Source: Emticicia sp. C21
Lineage (GTDB): Bacteria; Bacteroidota; Bacteroidia; Cytophagales; Spirosomataceae
Direction: 5' to 3'
Assembly: GCF_003418935.1 (NCBI RefSeq)
Contig: NZ_QVMT01000007.1
Span: 186,001 to 250,000 of the forward strand
Length of the DNA stretch: 64,000 bases
Position 1 is the first letter of the stretch; the number at the start of each line of letters is the position of its first letter. Made by a program: the position numbers and the translations under genes. Below the pieces are notes generated by a model, which made no database searches, was not told where the DNA came from, and worked only from the letters and a program-made list of their open reading frames with translations. Of the stretch, positions 24,042 through 32,442 are shown piece after piece.

Positions 24042-24407
24042 TCAAGGCATTTTAACTACTTCATTGAACGAAGGATTATAGATAGAATATCTTATCTCTA
24101 CACTATCACCAATACTATACTTAGAGTTTCCGGTATTCCCTTTATACCTTGTACCATCAACCCAAAACTCATAAGAATAATAGAATTGATGATTTACAGG
24201 ACTATGCCCGGTAAAGTTTTTTTCATCGATCACTATTCCTTTTATCGTTTTACTATTATTCGACAATTGATAACTTCTTACCCCACTTTTAATTAAAAAG
24301 TATATTGGATAACCTAAGATTAAACTAACAACTAATAAACTGAAATAGAATTTTAAAGCAATCTTCGTTTGCTCTTGTTTAACAATTCCTCGCTTTTTAA
24401 ATGCCAT
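24042..24407 (-). CDS. Hypothetical single-pass membrane protein
   Basis: 121 residues, not recognised. A lysine-rich start is followed by one membrane helix at about 20-40 (FYFSLLVVSLILGYPIYFLI). The C-terminal part looks like a small beta domain (TIKGIVIDEKNFTGHSP, YSIGDSVEIRYSIYNPSFNE) resembling the DUF3592 layout, in which a beta sandwich follows a helix; that comparison is only suggestive. It stands 116 bp downstream of the Gfo/Idh gene with a terminator between, so it is transcribed separately. Confidence 0.6.
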   Translation of the reverse strand: MAFKKRGIVKQEQTKIALKFYFSLLVVSLILGYPIYFLIKSGVRSYQLSNNSKTIKGIVIDEKNFTGHSPVNHQFYYSYEFWVDGTRYKGNTGNSKYSIGDSVEIRYSIYNPSFNEVVKMP

Positions 24408-24456
24408 ATTTCATCTATTGGTCTTGCTAGCTTATTTTTTGCAGATAATTAATAAA

Positions 24457-24499
24457 AATCGCCCTTTTGAATCAAGCAAATTGAACAAAAAGGACGATT
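24457..24499 (-). terminator. Terminator after the Gfo/Idh gene
   Basis: On the minus strand AATCGTCCTTTT pairs with AAAAGGGCGATT (one G-U pair), with a long loop and then TTTTATT. It lies 25 bp past the stop codon. Confidence 0.7.
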
Positions 24500-24523
24500 A
24501 ATTTTTTAACAAGGATTATCTTA

Positions 24524-25930
24524 TTACACTTTCAACTTCATATTTACCGGGTCCCACTTGATTATTTTCTTTGTCAATAAACTTTCATTACAAGCCAAAG
24601 CCGGAGCTGCTGCTCTGAAACCAAACACAGCATCCTCAACCACCACCTTACCAGTTCTTATTGAATCAAAGAAATTAGTGAAGTGGTCTACATGCTCGTT
24701 ATAACCTGCAGGTGGGTTGAACACAATATCTTCTTTTGTTTTTTTCTTTCGTTGTTCAGGCGTCCATTTAGCATCAAAATCTTTCTGCATTTCCTCACGC
24801 ATAGCTTTTGAGAAAGTGAAAAGAGAATCGTATCCACCAAAGCCCGGAGCCTCCGGCATAATACTATGTTTTACGGTAATAGTATTACCTCTTACATCTA
24901 TTATCCCTTCTGAACCTATTAGGCGGGTTAGTTCTTGTCCACCTGTTCCACTGATAAAATTAACCTGTAAAGTCAATTGGAAAGCAGGATGTTCTGGTGT
25001 ATCCGGATATTGCATAACCCCAGACATCACATCAGGTAAATCGCGGCCATCTTTCCAATAGCTGAATTGTCCGGTACTTACAATAGCCTCTGGTCCTTTA
25101 GAATTGGTCATGAAGTGCGTACCACTCAGTAAGTGGATAAACAAGTCACCTGCCACACCTGTACCTACATCTTTGAAAGCTCTCCACCAGAAAAACTTCT
25201 TCGGATCATAAGGTATTTTTTTACCAGTGATAGAAATAAATCTATCCCAGTCAAGGGTTTCAGGGCTGGCATCTTTCGGAATAGTATATTCCCATGCCCC
25301 GATAGAACTTTGTCTGTCGTTTACTGAATTAACCATATTCAGCTTACCAATCTCTCCGGAAGCTAATAATTCTTTTGCTTTTGCTAAACCAATGCTACTT
25401 ACGCGCTGGCTACCGATCTGCACAACTTTACCAGATTTTTTAGCGGCTGCAACTACCGGAGCACCCTCACTGATTTTATAAATCATGGGTTTTTCACAAT
25501 ATACATGCTTGCCTTTTGCCAGCGCATCTAATGTCATCTTTGCATGCCATACATCGGTAGTACAAATTAATACGGCATCAATATCACTTTTGTTCAGCAA
25601 TTCTCTGTAGTCCCTTGTCACAAACAGGTCATTGCCATATAATTCTTTAGCGTTTTCAAGTCTGCCTGGATATAAATCACAGATACCTGCCAATTCAACT
25701 CCGGGTACTTTCAAGGCAGAATTCAAATCATAATGTCCCTGAACGCCAAAGCCAATTACACCAATTCTGACTTTGTCGTTGGCTGTAATTTTTCTGTCAT
25801 AAGTCAGAATACGTTCTTCTGCTTTTTGTTGGGCAGCGAGTGAAGCAAACGGCGATGACGCAGCCACTAAACTGGTAGCACCAATCTGCTGTAGAAACTT
25901 CCTTCTGGAAGATGCACTATCGTTTTTCAT
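24524..25930 (-). CDS. Exported Gfo/Idh/MocA-family oxidoreductase
   Basis: 468 residues. SSRRKFLQQIGATSLVAAS at the start is a twin-arginine (Tat) type signal. The Rossmann site is RIGVIGFGVQGHYDLNSAL, and GKHVYCEKPM carries the conserved lysine that binds the nicotinamide and substrate. The C-terminal Gfo/Idh domain has VGTGVAGDLFIHLLSGTHF. Such Tat-exported Bacteroidota enzymes act on sugars or sugar-like compounds in the periplasm, with tightly held NAD(P). The upstream PD40 protein gene is only 19 bp away, so the two form an operon. Confidence 0.9.
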   Translation of the reverse strand: MKNDSASSRRKFLQQIGATSLVAASSPFASLAAQQKAEERILTYDRKITANDKVRIGVIGFGVQGHYDLNSALKVPGVELAGICDLYPGRLENAKELYGNDLFVTRDYRELLNKSDIDAVLICTTDVWHAKMTLDALAKGKHVYCEKPMIYKISEGAPVVAAAKKSGKVVQIGSQRVSSIGLAKAKELLASGEIGKLNMVNSVNDRQSSIGAWEYTIPKDASPETLDWDRFISITGKKIPYDPKKFFWWRAFKDVGTGVAGDLFIHLLSGTHFMTNSKGPEAIVSTGQFSYWKDGRDLPDVMSGVMQYPDTPEHPAFQLTLQVNFISGTGGQELTRLIGSEGIIDVRGNTITVKHSIMPEAPGFGGYDSLFTFSKAMREEMQKDFDAKWTPEQRKKKTKEDIVFNPPAGYNEHVDHFTNFFDSIRTGKVVVEDAVFGFRAAAPALACNESLLTKKIIKWDPVNMKLKV

Positions 25931-25949
25931 GTTTCGTATTAAGGTTGAT

Positions 25950-26906
25950 TTATTTAACTAAATAACTTACAAAGGCGATTTTTTTACTATCAGCACTCCA
26001 CGAAGGTACATTAATTGTGCCTTGTCCGCCAAAAAAAACTGGTGTAATATCTCTGATAGCTTTGGTCTTTAAATTCATCAAACGAAGTTTAACATTTTTT
26101 CCGAATAAATGGCTTTGTTTCTCGTCAGAAGTATAGGCAATATAAACAATCCATTTGTTATCGGGTGAAGGATGAGCAAACCAATTGGAATTCTCATCAA
26201 ATGTCAATTGTTCGGGTTGTGTACCATCTGCAAACATACGCCATATTTGCATATGACCACTACGATAGGAATTAAAATAAATATATTTCCCATCTGATGA
26301 ATAATCCGGGCCATCGTCTAAGCCTGTGGTCTCTGTTAATCTCTTTTCAGTTCCACCTTCAATGCCAATTGTATAGATATCAAAATTACCATTTCGCTCA
26401 GCGCAATAAGCAAGAGTTTTACCATCTGGACTCCATCCATGCCAGAAAGAAGGTACTTCCGGTGTTATTAATCTGGGCTCCCCTCCTGTTATCGGCAGTA
26501 TATAAAGAGCCGATTTATAAGGCTTTGTTGACGGATGATTTTTATCATGATTACTAACTACCAGCCATTTTTTATCAGGTGAAATACCGTGGTCATTATT
26601 ATTTTGTTTAGCGAATCCGGTATTCAATTCTGTTATTTTCTTTGAATGTAAATCTAAGGTAAAAATCTTTCCGAAGCTATTCAAAACCAGATAATTATCA
26701 GGATGCCAGTTAGGCGCTTCAAAGTGTTTTTTAATAGCAAGAATTGTATCAATTTTTCCGGTAGTTATATCCACAGTATGAATATAGCTTGTGGTATCTT
26801 TCTTGGTTTGCGCGATAGCAACCGACGAAAATTGTACGCAGAGAATAGCTACACAAGCTACCTGAAAAGGCGATACCAGAGCTGATAAATATGATGTTTT
26901 TTTCAT
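25950..26906 (-). CDS. Secreted TolB-like beta-propeller protein (PD40 repeats)
   Basis: 318 residues with a signal peptide (about 1-32, SVAIAQ). Several WD40-like PD40 repeats are visible: [59 protein letters not shown] and [19 protein letters not shown], as in the TolB propeller. No enzymatic motif is seen; it may bind a carbohydrate or peptide or act as a scaffold. It is the first gene of the operon with the Tat-exported oxidoreductase. A Nudix-type regulator is divergent 188 bp away and may control both. Confidence 0.85.
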   Translation of the reverse strand: MKKTSYLSALVSPFQVACVAILCVQFSSVAIAQTKKDTTSYIHTVDITTGKIDTILAIKKHFEAPNWHPDNYLVLNSFGKIFTLDLHSKKITELNTGFAKQNNNDHGISPDKKWLVVSNHDKNHPSTKPYKSALYILPITGGEPRLITPEVPSFWHGWSPDGKTLAYCAERNGNFDIYTIGIEGGTEKRLTETTGLDDGPDYSSDGKYIYFNSYRSGHMQIWRMFADGTQPEQLTFDENSNWFAHPSPDNKWIVYIAYTSDEKQSHLFGKNVKLRLMNLKTKAIRDITPVFFGGQGTINVPSWSADSKKIAFVSYLVK

Positions 26907-27056
26907 AGAGTAAATTATTCAGATTCAAAAAATTAGATTGAATGAACAAATGTAGTATTTATTTTTTTATTATCTATTTTTTAGATAATAAATTTTATTA
27001 CTATCAAATCTTCAAATAATTACATTTCAAAAATTACAAATACTCAGTATAAGCCT

Positions 27057-27064
27057 TATCTTTG
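27057..27064 (+). promoter_or_regulatory. -7 box of the Nudix regulator gene
   Basis: TATCTTTG fits TAnnTTTG and lies 30 bp before the ATG at 27095. It overlaps the TTG-initiated extension of the reading frame, which supports the ATG start. Confidence 0.45.
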
Positions 27065-27094
27065 CGCTTGTTTCTTAGACAAACCCTAGCATTA

Positions 27095-27826
27095 ATGGAG
27101 AAATTTGGTATTAATAAATATATCTCACACTTATCAATTGACTGTGTGATTTTTGGATATAAGGATGAAGAGCTAAAAGTTTTGATTTCTAAGCCTAAAT
27201 ACGGAAAAGATTATTGGGCTTTACCCGGTGGGTATATCCTGAAAACCGAGAGTATTGATAAAGCCGCCAGTAGGATTCTGAAAGAACGAACAGATTTAGA
27301 AAACATATATCTCGAACAATTCCGGGTATTTGGTGATGAAAACCGTATTATCAACAGCGAATACAAAGAAATTATGAAATCGGGGCTATCAAATTATGAT
27401 AGCAAAAGATTTGACCCTGAAACAATTGAATGGATAACCAGCCGGTTTGTTTGTATCGGCTATTATGCATTGGTTGATATTAACAAGGTAAATCCGCAAA
27501 CCGGAGAGTTTGATGAATATCTTGAATGGCGAAACATTAAGAATGTTCCGGCAATGACTTACGACCACAATGAGATTCTATCCTTTGCTCTTGAAGCCCT
27601 TCGCCAGAATCTTGACCAGAAACTAATTGGCTTCAATCTTTTGCCAGAGACCTTTACTATGCGCGAAGTTCAGGCATTATACGAGGCAGTTTATGACAAA
27701 CCATTTGCCATGAACAATTTCCAGAAGAAAATCCTTGACCTTAATGTATTAGAGCGGCTTGAAAAGAAATTTACAGGAGCGCAGAATAAGGCGCCTTATT
27801 TATATCGGTTTAAGAAGAATGATTAG
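27095..27826 (+). CDS. NrtR/AraR-like Nudix-domain transcriptional regulator
   Basis: 243 residues. The N-terminal Nudix fold (SIDCVIFGYKDEELKVLIS, DYWALPGGYILKTESIDKAA) is followed by a winged-helix domain (about 170-243, MREVQALYEAVYDKPFAMNN). The Nudix box is broken: the catalytic REXXEE reads RILKER, so hydrolysis is unlikely and ligand sensing is expected. This architecture belongs to NrtR regulators, which sense ADP-ribose, and to the Bacteroides AraR repressor, which senses arabinose. The divergent PD40-oxidoreductase operon is a likely target. The ligand here is unknown. Confidence 0.85.
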   Translation: MEKFGINKYISHLSIDCVIFGYKDEELKVLISKPKYGKDYWALPGGYILKTESIDKAASRILKERTDLENIYLEQFRVFGDENRIINSEYKEIMKSGLSNYDSKRFDPETIEWITSRFVCIGYYALVDINKVNPQTGEFDEYLEWRNIKNVPAMTYDHNEILSFALEALRQNLDQKLIGFNLLPETFTMREVQALYEAVYDKPFAMNNFQKKILDLNVLERLEKKFTGAQNKAPYLYRFKKND

Positions 27827-27834
27827 GAATATTT

Positions 27835-27927
27835 ATGGAAAACAAACTAAATAAAGAGCTGATAATAGCATCACGCAAACTGAAAAATACTGAAGATTAT
27901 CAGGTGTTTGAAGATATTTTAAATTAG
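27835..27927 (+). CDS. Small open reading frame of 30 codons, coupled to the next gene
   Basis: It begins with ATG 8 bp after the regulator stop codon and encodes MENKLNKELIIASRKLKNT followed by EDYQVFEDILN. Its TAG stop overlaps by one base the GTG start of the next frame (TAGTG). It could be a leader peptide that couples translation, or the N-terminus of one protein split by a frameshift. No family was recognised. Confidence 0.4.
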   Translation: MENKLNKELIIASRKLKNTEDYQVFEDILN

Positions 27928-28322
27928 TGAATGAAGGACTTTTAACCATTGACGATTTCGATACTCTATGCTATGGATTCAATGACGAAATTTATGATTC
28001 TGATTATTTATCAGAAGGATTAAGTCAATCATTATTTTTAATTATGCAGAATTATCCCAATGAAGAGTTTACCAAAAAAGTTGTAGATGCTATTGAAATA
28101 TTTAATAACCATGCACTTTTTAGCTATGGTTATCTTTTAACCTACTGGTTTGTTGAAAGCAATAGAATAACTAGTCTCTGCGCTCATATTAATACAAAAA
28201 ATGATAAAGTAAAAGGTTTATTCAGAAAAGCAATTACCAGTCAAATTGAGTTTTTGGGTGATTCACCATTTAATGAATACTTGGTAAAAGGAGCAAATAA
28301 TGTACTTCAGTGCATTGAGTAA
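27927..28322 (+). CDS. Hypothetical protein
   Basis: 131 residues from a GTG start, acidic and mostly helical (DFDTLCYGFNDEIYDSDYLS, VDAIEIFNNHALFSYG). No membrane segment or signal peptide is visible and no family was recognised. It is the last member of a short run behind the Nudix regulator and overlaps the 30-codon frame by one base. It may be intact with a GTG start, or the larger part of a frameshifted gene; the sequence does not decide. Small acidic proteins of this kind include immunity proteins, but there is no toxin gene nearby. Confidence 0.5.
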   Translation: MNEGLLTIDDFDTLCYGFNDEIYDSDYLSEGLSQSLFLIMQNYPNEEFTKKVVDAIEIFNNHALFSYGYLLTYWFVESNRITSLCAHINTKNDKVKGLFRKAITSQIEFLGDSPFNEYLVKGANNVLQCIE

Positions 28323-28475
28323 ATCTTTGAGCAAAATATGAAATATATGTGTCACTTTAGCCCTTTATTAAATACGGTTTTACTTAGCTTTAAATACCCA
28401 TTTAAATTTTGCATGTCCAAGCAATTTCTCATAGTATTGAGTTAATTTTATTCATGCCACAAAACCAATAAACCT

Positions 28476-28706
28476 ATGTCATTTCAAGCATATATAGATA
28501 ATATCAAACAAAAAACAGGTAAGACTCCTGAAGATTTCAAACAATTAGCCGAAGAAAAAGGCTTATTAAAACCTGGCATAAAAGCAGGTGAGATTGTAGC
28601 TTGGTTAAAAGAAGATTTTGACTTAGGACACGGCCATGCTATGGCTATATACACAACTTTAGACCCATCGAAAGTAGATAAAATTAAGGCTAAGGAAAAG
28701 AAGTAA
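28476..28706 (+). CDS. DUF4287 domain protein
   Basis: 76 residues: MSFQAYIDNIKQKTGKTPED, LLKPGIKAGEIVAWLKEDF and LGHGHAMAIYTTL match the small helical DUF4287 domain, which often precedes a DUF5655 domain or stands alone. The function is unknown. It is preceded by a 153-bp gap without a clear promoter and is not obviously linked to its neighbours. Confidence 0.85.
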   Translation: MSFQAYIDNIKQKTGKTPEDFKQLAEEKGLLKPGIKAGEIVAWLKEDFDLGHGHAMAIYTTLDPSKVDKIKAKEKK

Positions 28707-28815
28707 TTCTATCATATTAAATTCCTAATCGACAATATATTTCTATAATCGCCTATTCATTTGGATAAGGCATTAAGCTATTATTTTTCAACATATACCA
28801 TCTATTCACAAACCC

Positions 28816-29661
28816 ATGATTCCTTTCAAGCGTATCTCTTTATTTTTTATTCTGCTTTTTCCTATTGGTTTTTCCATGAGTGCAACAGCGCAAGGTAAAA
28901 AACCAAAATTCAAAGTCATTGCGTTTTATACAGCCAAAAATGACAGAGCTCATATCAGCTATGTGCATGAAGCTAACAAGGGCTTTCTGAAAATGGCACA
29001 GGAAAATAATTTCACCTACGACTCAACCAATAACTGGAGCAACCTTAATGCCGAATTTCTGAAACAATATCAGGTAGTTCTTTTCCTGGATACCCGTCCG
29101 GAAGACCCGGCGCAACGAGAGGCTTTCAGACAATATATGGAGAATGGTGGTGGATGGATGGGCTTCCATTTTGCGGCCTTTGCTCTGAATAAATCATCCT
29201 TTAATCAGGATTGGGACTGGTATCATAACGAGTTTTTAGGCTCAGGTGAATACAGAAGTAATACCTGGCGACCAACGTCGGCCGTTTTAAGAGTAGAAGC
29301 AGGAAAGCATCCTGCGATGAAGCACCTACCTGAAACCTTTAAATCATCTCCAAATGAGTGGTATAGATGGAAAAACGACTTGAAGGCGAACCCCGATATA
29401 GAAATTCTGGTATCTATTGACTCGACAAGTTTCCCATTGGGTACAGGGCCAAAGCAGCACGAGATCTGGCATAGTGGCTACTATCCGGTAGTATGGACAA
29501 ATAAGAAATACAAGATGATATACGCCAATATGGGGCATAATGATATTGACTACGAAGGCAAAACCAATAAAGAACTATCTTTCACCTTCAACAACGAAAC
29601 CCAGAACAAATTTCTCCTGGATGCGTTGTTGTGGTTAGGGGATGGGAAAAAGAAAAAATAA
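28816..29661 (+). CDS. Secreted ThuA-domain protein
   Basis: 281 residues with a signal peptide (about 1-26, SATAQ). The ThuA (class I glutamine amidotransferase-like) fold is shown by FKVIAFYTAKNDRAHISYVH, QVVLFLDTRPEDPAQREAF, YMENGGGWMGFHFAAFALN and YPVVWTNKKYKMIYANMGHND. ThuA domains are tied to trehalose and other sugar utilisation, but in Bacteroidota most are uncharacterised; the Cys nucleophile of true amidotransferases is not seen (GFHFAAF). It stands alone, followed by a dispersed inverted repeat. Confidence 0.9.
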   Translation: MIPFKRISLFFILLFPIGFSMSATAQGKKPKFKVIAFYTAKNDRAHISYVHEANKGFLKMAQENNFTYDSTNNWSNLNAEFLKQYQVVLFLDTRPEDPAQREAFRQYMENGGGWMGFHFAAFALNKSSFNQDWDWYHNEFLGSGEYRSNTWRPTSAVLRVEAGKHPAMKHLPETFKSSPNEWYRWKNDLKANPDIEILVSIDSTSFPLGTGPKQHEIWHSGYYPVVWTNKKYKMIYANMGHNDIDYEGKTNKELSFTFNNETQNKFLLDALLWLGDGKKKK

Positions 29662-29746
29662 TTTAGTGATTTAGTGAATGAGCGAATGAGTGATTATATT
29701 TAAAAACTTTAATCACTCATTCACTAAATCACCCATTCACTCAATT
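29661..29746. repeat. Dispersed TTTAGTGA-type inverted repeat, copy E
   Basis: GAATGAGTGATTA (29684-29696) pairs perfectly with 29710-29722 around a 13-base loop, and GATTTAGT (29668-29675) pairs with 29723-29730 after a bulge. It sits between the ThuA gene and the VOC gene, both on the plus strand. Confidence 0.65.
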
Positions 29747-29754
29747 CCAGACAC

Positions 29755-30156
29755 ATGAAACAACAAATCGCACATATCTCTTTGTTAGTCAATGATTATG
29801 ATGAGGCTATAGAATTTTATACGCAAAAGCTGAATTTCAAGCTGATTGAAGATACACCACTTAGCGATACCAAACGTTGGGTAATTGTCAGTCCTCCCGG
29901 CAGTACTTCGGGCTGTAATTTATTATTGGCCAAGGCTTCAACCGAAGAACAGAAAAGCAGAGTAGGTAATCAGACAGGCGGACGGGTGTTTTTATTCCTC
30001 TTCACCGACGATTTCTGGCGGGATTATAAAAATATGATTGCCAACGAAATTAAATTTATACGACAACCATCCGAAGAAGAATATGGTACAGTAGCCGTAT
30101 TTGAAGATTTATACGGCAATCTCTGGGATTTTATAGAATCTAAGAAAAGTACATAA
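29755..30156 (+). CDS. VOC-superfamily (glyoxalase/bleomycin-resistance-like) protein
   Basis: 133 residues with two beta-alpha-beta-beta-beta modules: HISLLVNDYDEAIEFYTQKL at the start and YGTVAVFEDLYGNLWDFIE at the end. Potential metal ligands are His8 and the Glu in the C-terminal module. Family members include dioxygenases, glyoxalase I and antibiotic-binding proteins; this one cannot be assigned further. Its start lies 8 bp past an inverted repeat, so any promoter must be inside or upstream of the repeat. Confidence 0.85.
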   Translation: MKQQIAHISLLVNDYDEAIEFYTQKLNFKLIEDTPLSDTKRWVIVSPPGSTSGCNLLLAKASTEEQKSRVGNQTGGRVFLFLFTDDFWRDYKNMIANEIKFIRQPSEEEYGTVAVFEDLYGNLWDFIESKKST

Positions 30157-30348
30157 TTTTCAGTCATGAATTAGCTCCTCTAAGGCTCTTTCTTATTTTA
30201 ATCCAAAACTACGTATAGTATACTATGTAGAAGTGTTTGAAATGCTTTCGCTTTCATCAAGAAGTACTTCGTCAAAACACCTGTAAAATATTGGTTATCA
30301 GGTCGTAAAAAATATTCCGGCAAAAAATAAATCCTGACAATTGATTAG

Positions 30349-30356
30349 TATATTTG
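30349..30356 (+). promoter_or_regulatory. -7 box upstream of the amidotransferase-like gene
   Basis: TATATTTG fits TAnnTTTG and lies 20 bp before the ATG at 30376. The 219-bp gap before it shows no other feature. Confidence 0.45.
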
Positions 30357-30375
30357 GTAAAAATAAGATTGAGTC

Positions 30376-31632
30376 ATGGCAAGAAAACTACTACTTCTGC
30401 TCTTCTTGTTGAGTTCGTGGCAAACTTTTGCCAACTCAATACTGGTACCAATGGACGACACACAGTCTAATCACCTGAAAGCCTACGGTATAGCCTATAA
30501 TACACTCCAACACAATACAGAGCTTGACTGGCTCCTCAACTATCGTGGAGGTAGCTTCCTATTCGATTATACCCCTGCTTTAGAGAAAGAATGTCTTGTG
30601 CGAGGTGTATCTTTTGAAGTAGTTTCTACAGCTAATGTCCAAGCTATGCTCAAAGAAATTTCAGATCCTGATATAAATATGGAAGTAGTGCGGCTCTATA
30701 AAGCCGCCAAAATAGCCGTATATTCTCCTATTAAAGTAAGTCTTTCTAATTTTGAAGATACGGATGCAGTTTTATTGGTTCTGAAATACGCCGAAATTCC
30801 TTTCGAAGTGATTTATGATGAAGAAATCGTGAGAGGTGATTTGGCCAAATACGATTGGCTTCACCTGCACCACGAAGATTTTACGGGACAATATGGCCGT
30901 AATATGCGCCGCATGTCAGCCCTGGATATGAAAGCTCAGGAAGACATTGCCAAAAGACTGAAATATCCAAAAGTTTCGGCTTTAAAGCTGGATGTAGCCA
31001 AAATGATTAAGCTATTCTGTATGGGTGGTGGCTATTTGTTTGCCATGTGTTCAGGTGCTGAAACCTTGGATATTGCCCTATCAGCCGAGGGAACAGATAT
31101 TGTCAGCAGCCGCTTTGATGGTGACGATATTGATGCGCATGCGCAATCTAAATTAGATTTCAGTAAAACATTAGCTTTTGAAAATTACAGCTTATATCTG
31201 AATGATGGAGAAGGCTATGGATCGATGTCGTTTTCAGATATTAATGTCTGGTCTGGCAGATTTGATGATGAAGTAACCTCTTATTTCGACTTATTTGATT
31301 TCTCTGCCAAATGGGACGTAATTCCGGCCATGCTGGGGCAAAACCACGAGCATCTTATCAGAGAGTTTATGGGGCAAACCTCTTCTTTCAACAAAAAAAC
31401 AGTCAAATCAAACGTACTGGTAATGGGTGAAGGCAAAGAATCTCATCGCTACATATACGGAGAATTAGGCTTAGGACAATGGGTATTCTACGGTGGCCAT
31501 GACCCTGAAGGACGAAGAGGATTTCATCGCACCCCTACCGACCTGAACCTTTTCCCGCATTCACCCGGCTACAGGCTTATTCTTAATAATGTTTTATTCC
31601 CATCAGCCAGGAAAAAGAAAAGAAAAACCTGA
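30376..31632 (+). CDS. Secreted class I amidotransferase-fold protein, Bacteroidota-specific
   Basis: 418 residues with a signal peptide (about 1-19, QTFANS). SILVPMDDTQSNHLKAYGIA and LDWLLNYRGGSFLFDY begin the mature protein; GGGYLFAMCSGAETLDIALS resembles a nucleophile elbow with Cys, and the end GQWVFYGGHDPEGRRGFHR carries a conserved His. Proteins of this type are often labelled 'asparagine synthetase B' in databases, but the N-terminal Cys amidotransferase and synthetase domains are absent, so that name is doubtful. Its function is unknown; it is probably periplasmic. Confidence 0.65.
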   Translation: MARKLLLLLFLLSSWQTFANSILVPMDDTQSNHLKAYGIAYNTLQHNTELDWLLNYRGGSFLFDYTPALEKECLVRGVSFEVVSTANVQAMLKEISDPDINMEVVRLYKAAKIAVYSPIKVSLSNFEDTDAVLLVLKYAEIPFEVIYDEEIVRGDLAKYDWLHLHHEDFTGQYGRNMRRMSALDMKAQEDIAKRLKYPKVSALKLDVAKMIKLFCMGGGYLFAMCSGAETLDIALSAEGTDIVSSRFDGDDIDAHAQSKLDFSKTLAFENYSLYLNDGEGYGSMSFSDINVWSGRFDDEVTSYFDLFDFSAKWDVIPAMLGQNHEHLIREFMGQTSSFNKKTVKSNVLVMGEGKESHRYIYGELGLGQWVFYGGHDPEGRRGFHRTPTDLNLFPHSPGYRLILNNVLFPSARKKKRKT

Positions 31633-31864
31633 GTCTCCTATAAGATACATTTAATAAAATTTCAGCTTCTTTCCTGAACAATCATTTCTATGATTTTGTC
31701 ATAGAGTTTATCTTTACGTTTATGTAATAGACAAATAGTTTTTTGCCTTGTCTGAAGATTCATATAGCCATTTATCAAAAATTAATTGGTCAGAATGGCT
31801 GGAAATTTCGTATATTGGTAAAACAAAACCTTTGATTCCTACACATAACCTTAATGAAAACCCT

Positions 31865-32428
31865 ATGGACTTTTTTCATACCTTAGAGCCTTTGCTTCGT
31901 ACTTTCTGGTACATTGCCATTCCTACCAGTTTGATTTTTCTGATTCAGACTATCATGACCTTTGCCGGAGTTGATGCGGCTGATGGTCTGGAACCCGATT
32001 TTAATGGCGATCTGGGTCATTCTCAAGAGCCCTTTCAGCTTTTTTCATTCCGAAATCTGATTAATTTCCTATTAGGTTTCAGTTGGATGGGGATCTCCTT
32101 TTACAATCATATCGGCAATCACTTTGTATTAACCGTCATTGCTTTTCTTATCGGCATTGCCTTTGTGGCTGTATTCTTTTTTATCATCCAACAAATCGGT
32201 AAGCTGTCTGAAGATAATACTTTTCAGATTAACAACGCCGTCAATCAGGTGGGTTCGGTTTATCTGAGCATTCCTGAACACAAGAGTGGCAAAGGCAAAG
32301 TGCAGATAAGTATCAAAGGTGCCTTTCATGAATTAGATGCCATTACAGAAAACGGCAGAATCAAAACCAATGAAACTGTAAGAATCATTGGCATCGAAAA
32401 CAATACCCTTGTTGTAGAAAAAATTTAA
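31865..32428 (+). CDS. NfeD-like membrane protein
   Basis: About 187 residues from the ATG at 31865; the frame is open from 31748 but that part has no plausible start. Three hydrophobic segments (IAIPTSLIFLIQTIMTFAGV, LINFLLGFSWMGISFY, FVLTVIAFLIGIAFVAVFF) are followed by a C-terminal OB-like domain (VGSVYLSIPEHKSGKGKVQI and VRIIGIENNTLVVEKI), the NfeD_C pattern. NfeD proteins partner flotillin-type scaffolds in membrane microdomains. The flotillin gene starts 14 bp downstream, the classic pairing. Confidence 0.82.
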   Translation: MDFFHTLEPLLRTFWYIAIPTSLIFLIQTIMTFAGVDAADGLEPDFNGDLGHSQEPFQLFSFRNLINFLLGFSWMGISFYNHIGNHFVLTVIAFLIGIAFVAVFFFIIQQIGKLSEDNTFQINNAVNQVGSVYLSIPEHKSGKGKVQISIKGAFHELDAITENGRIKTNETVRIIGIENNTLVVEKI

Positions 32429-32442
32429 CCTTATATAAACAC

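Noticed and set aside
30157-30375. Possible regulatory RNA in the gap before the amidotransferase-like gene
   Set aside because: No stable hairpin with T-run or conserved motif was found, only a -7 box.
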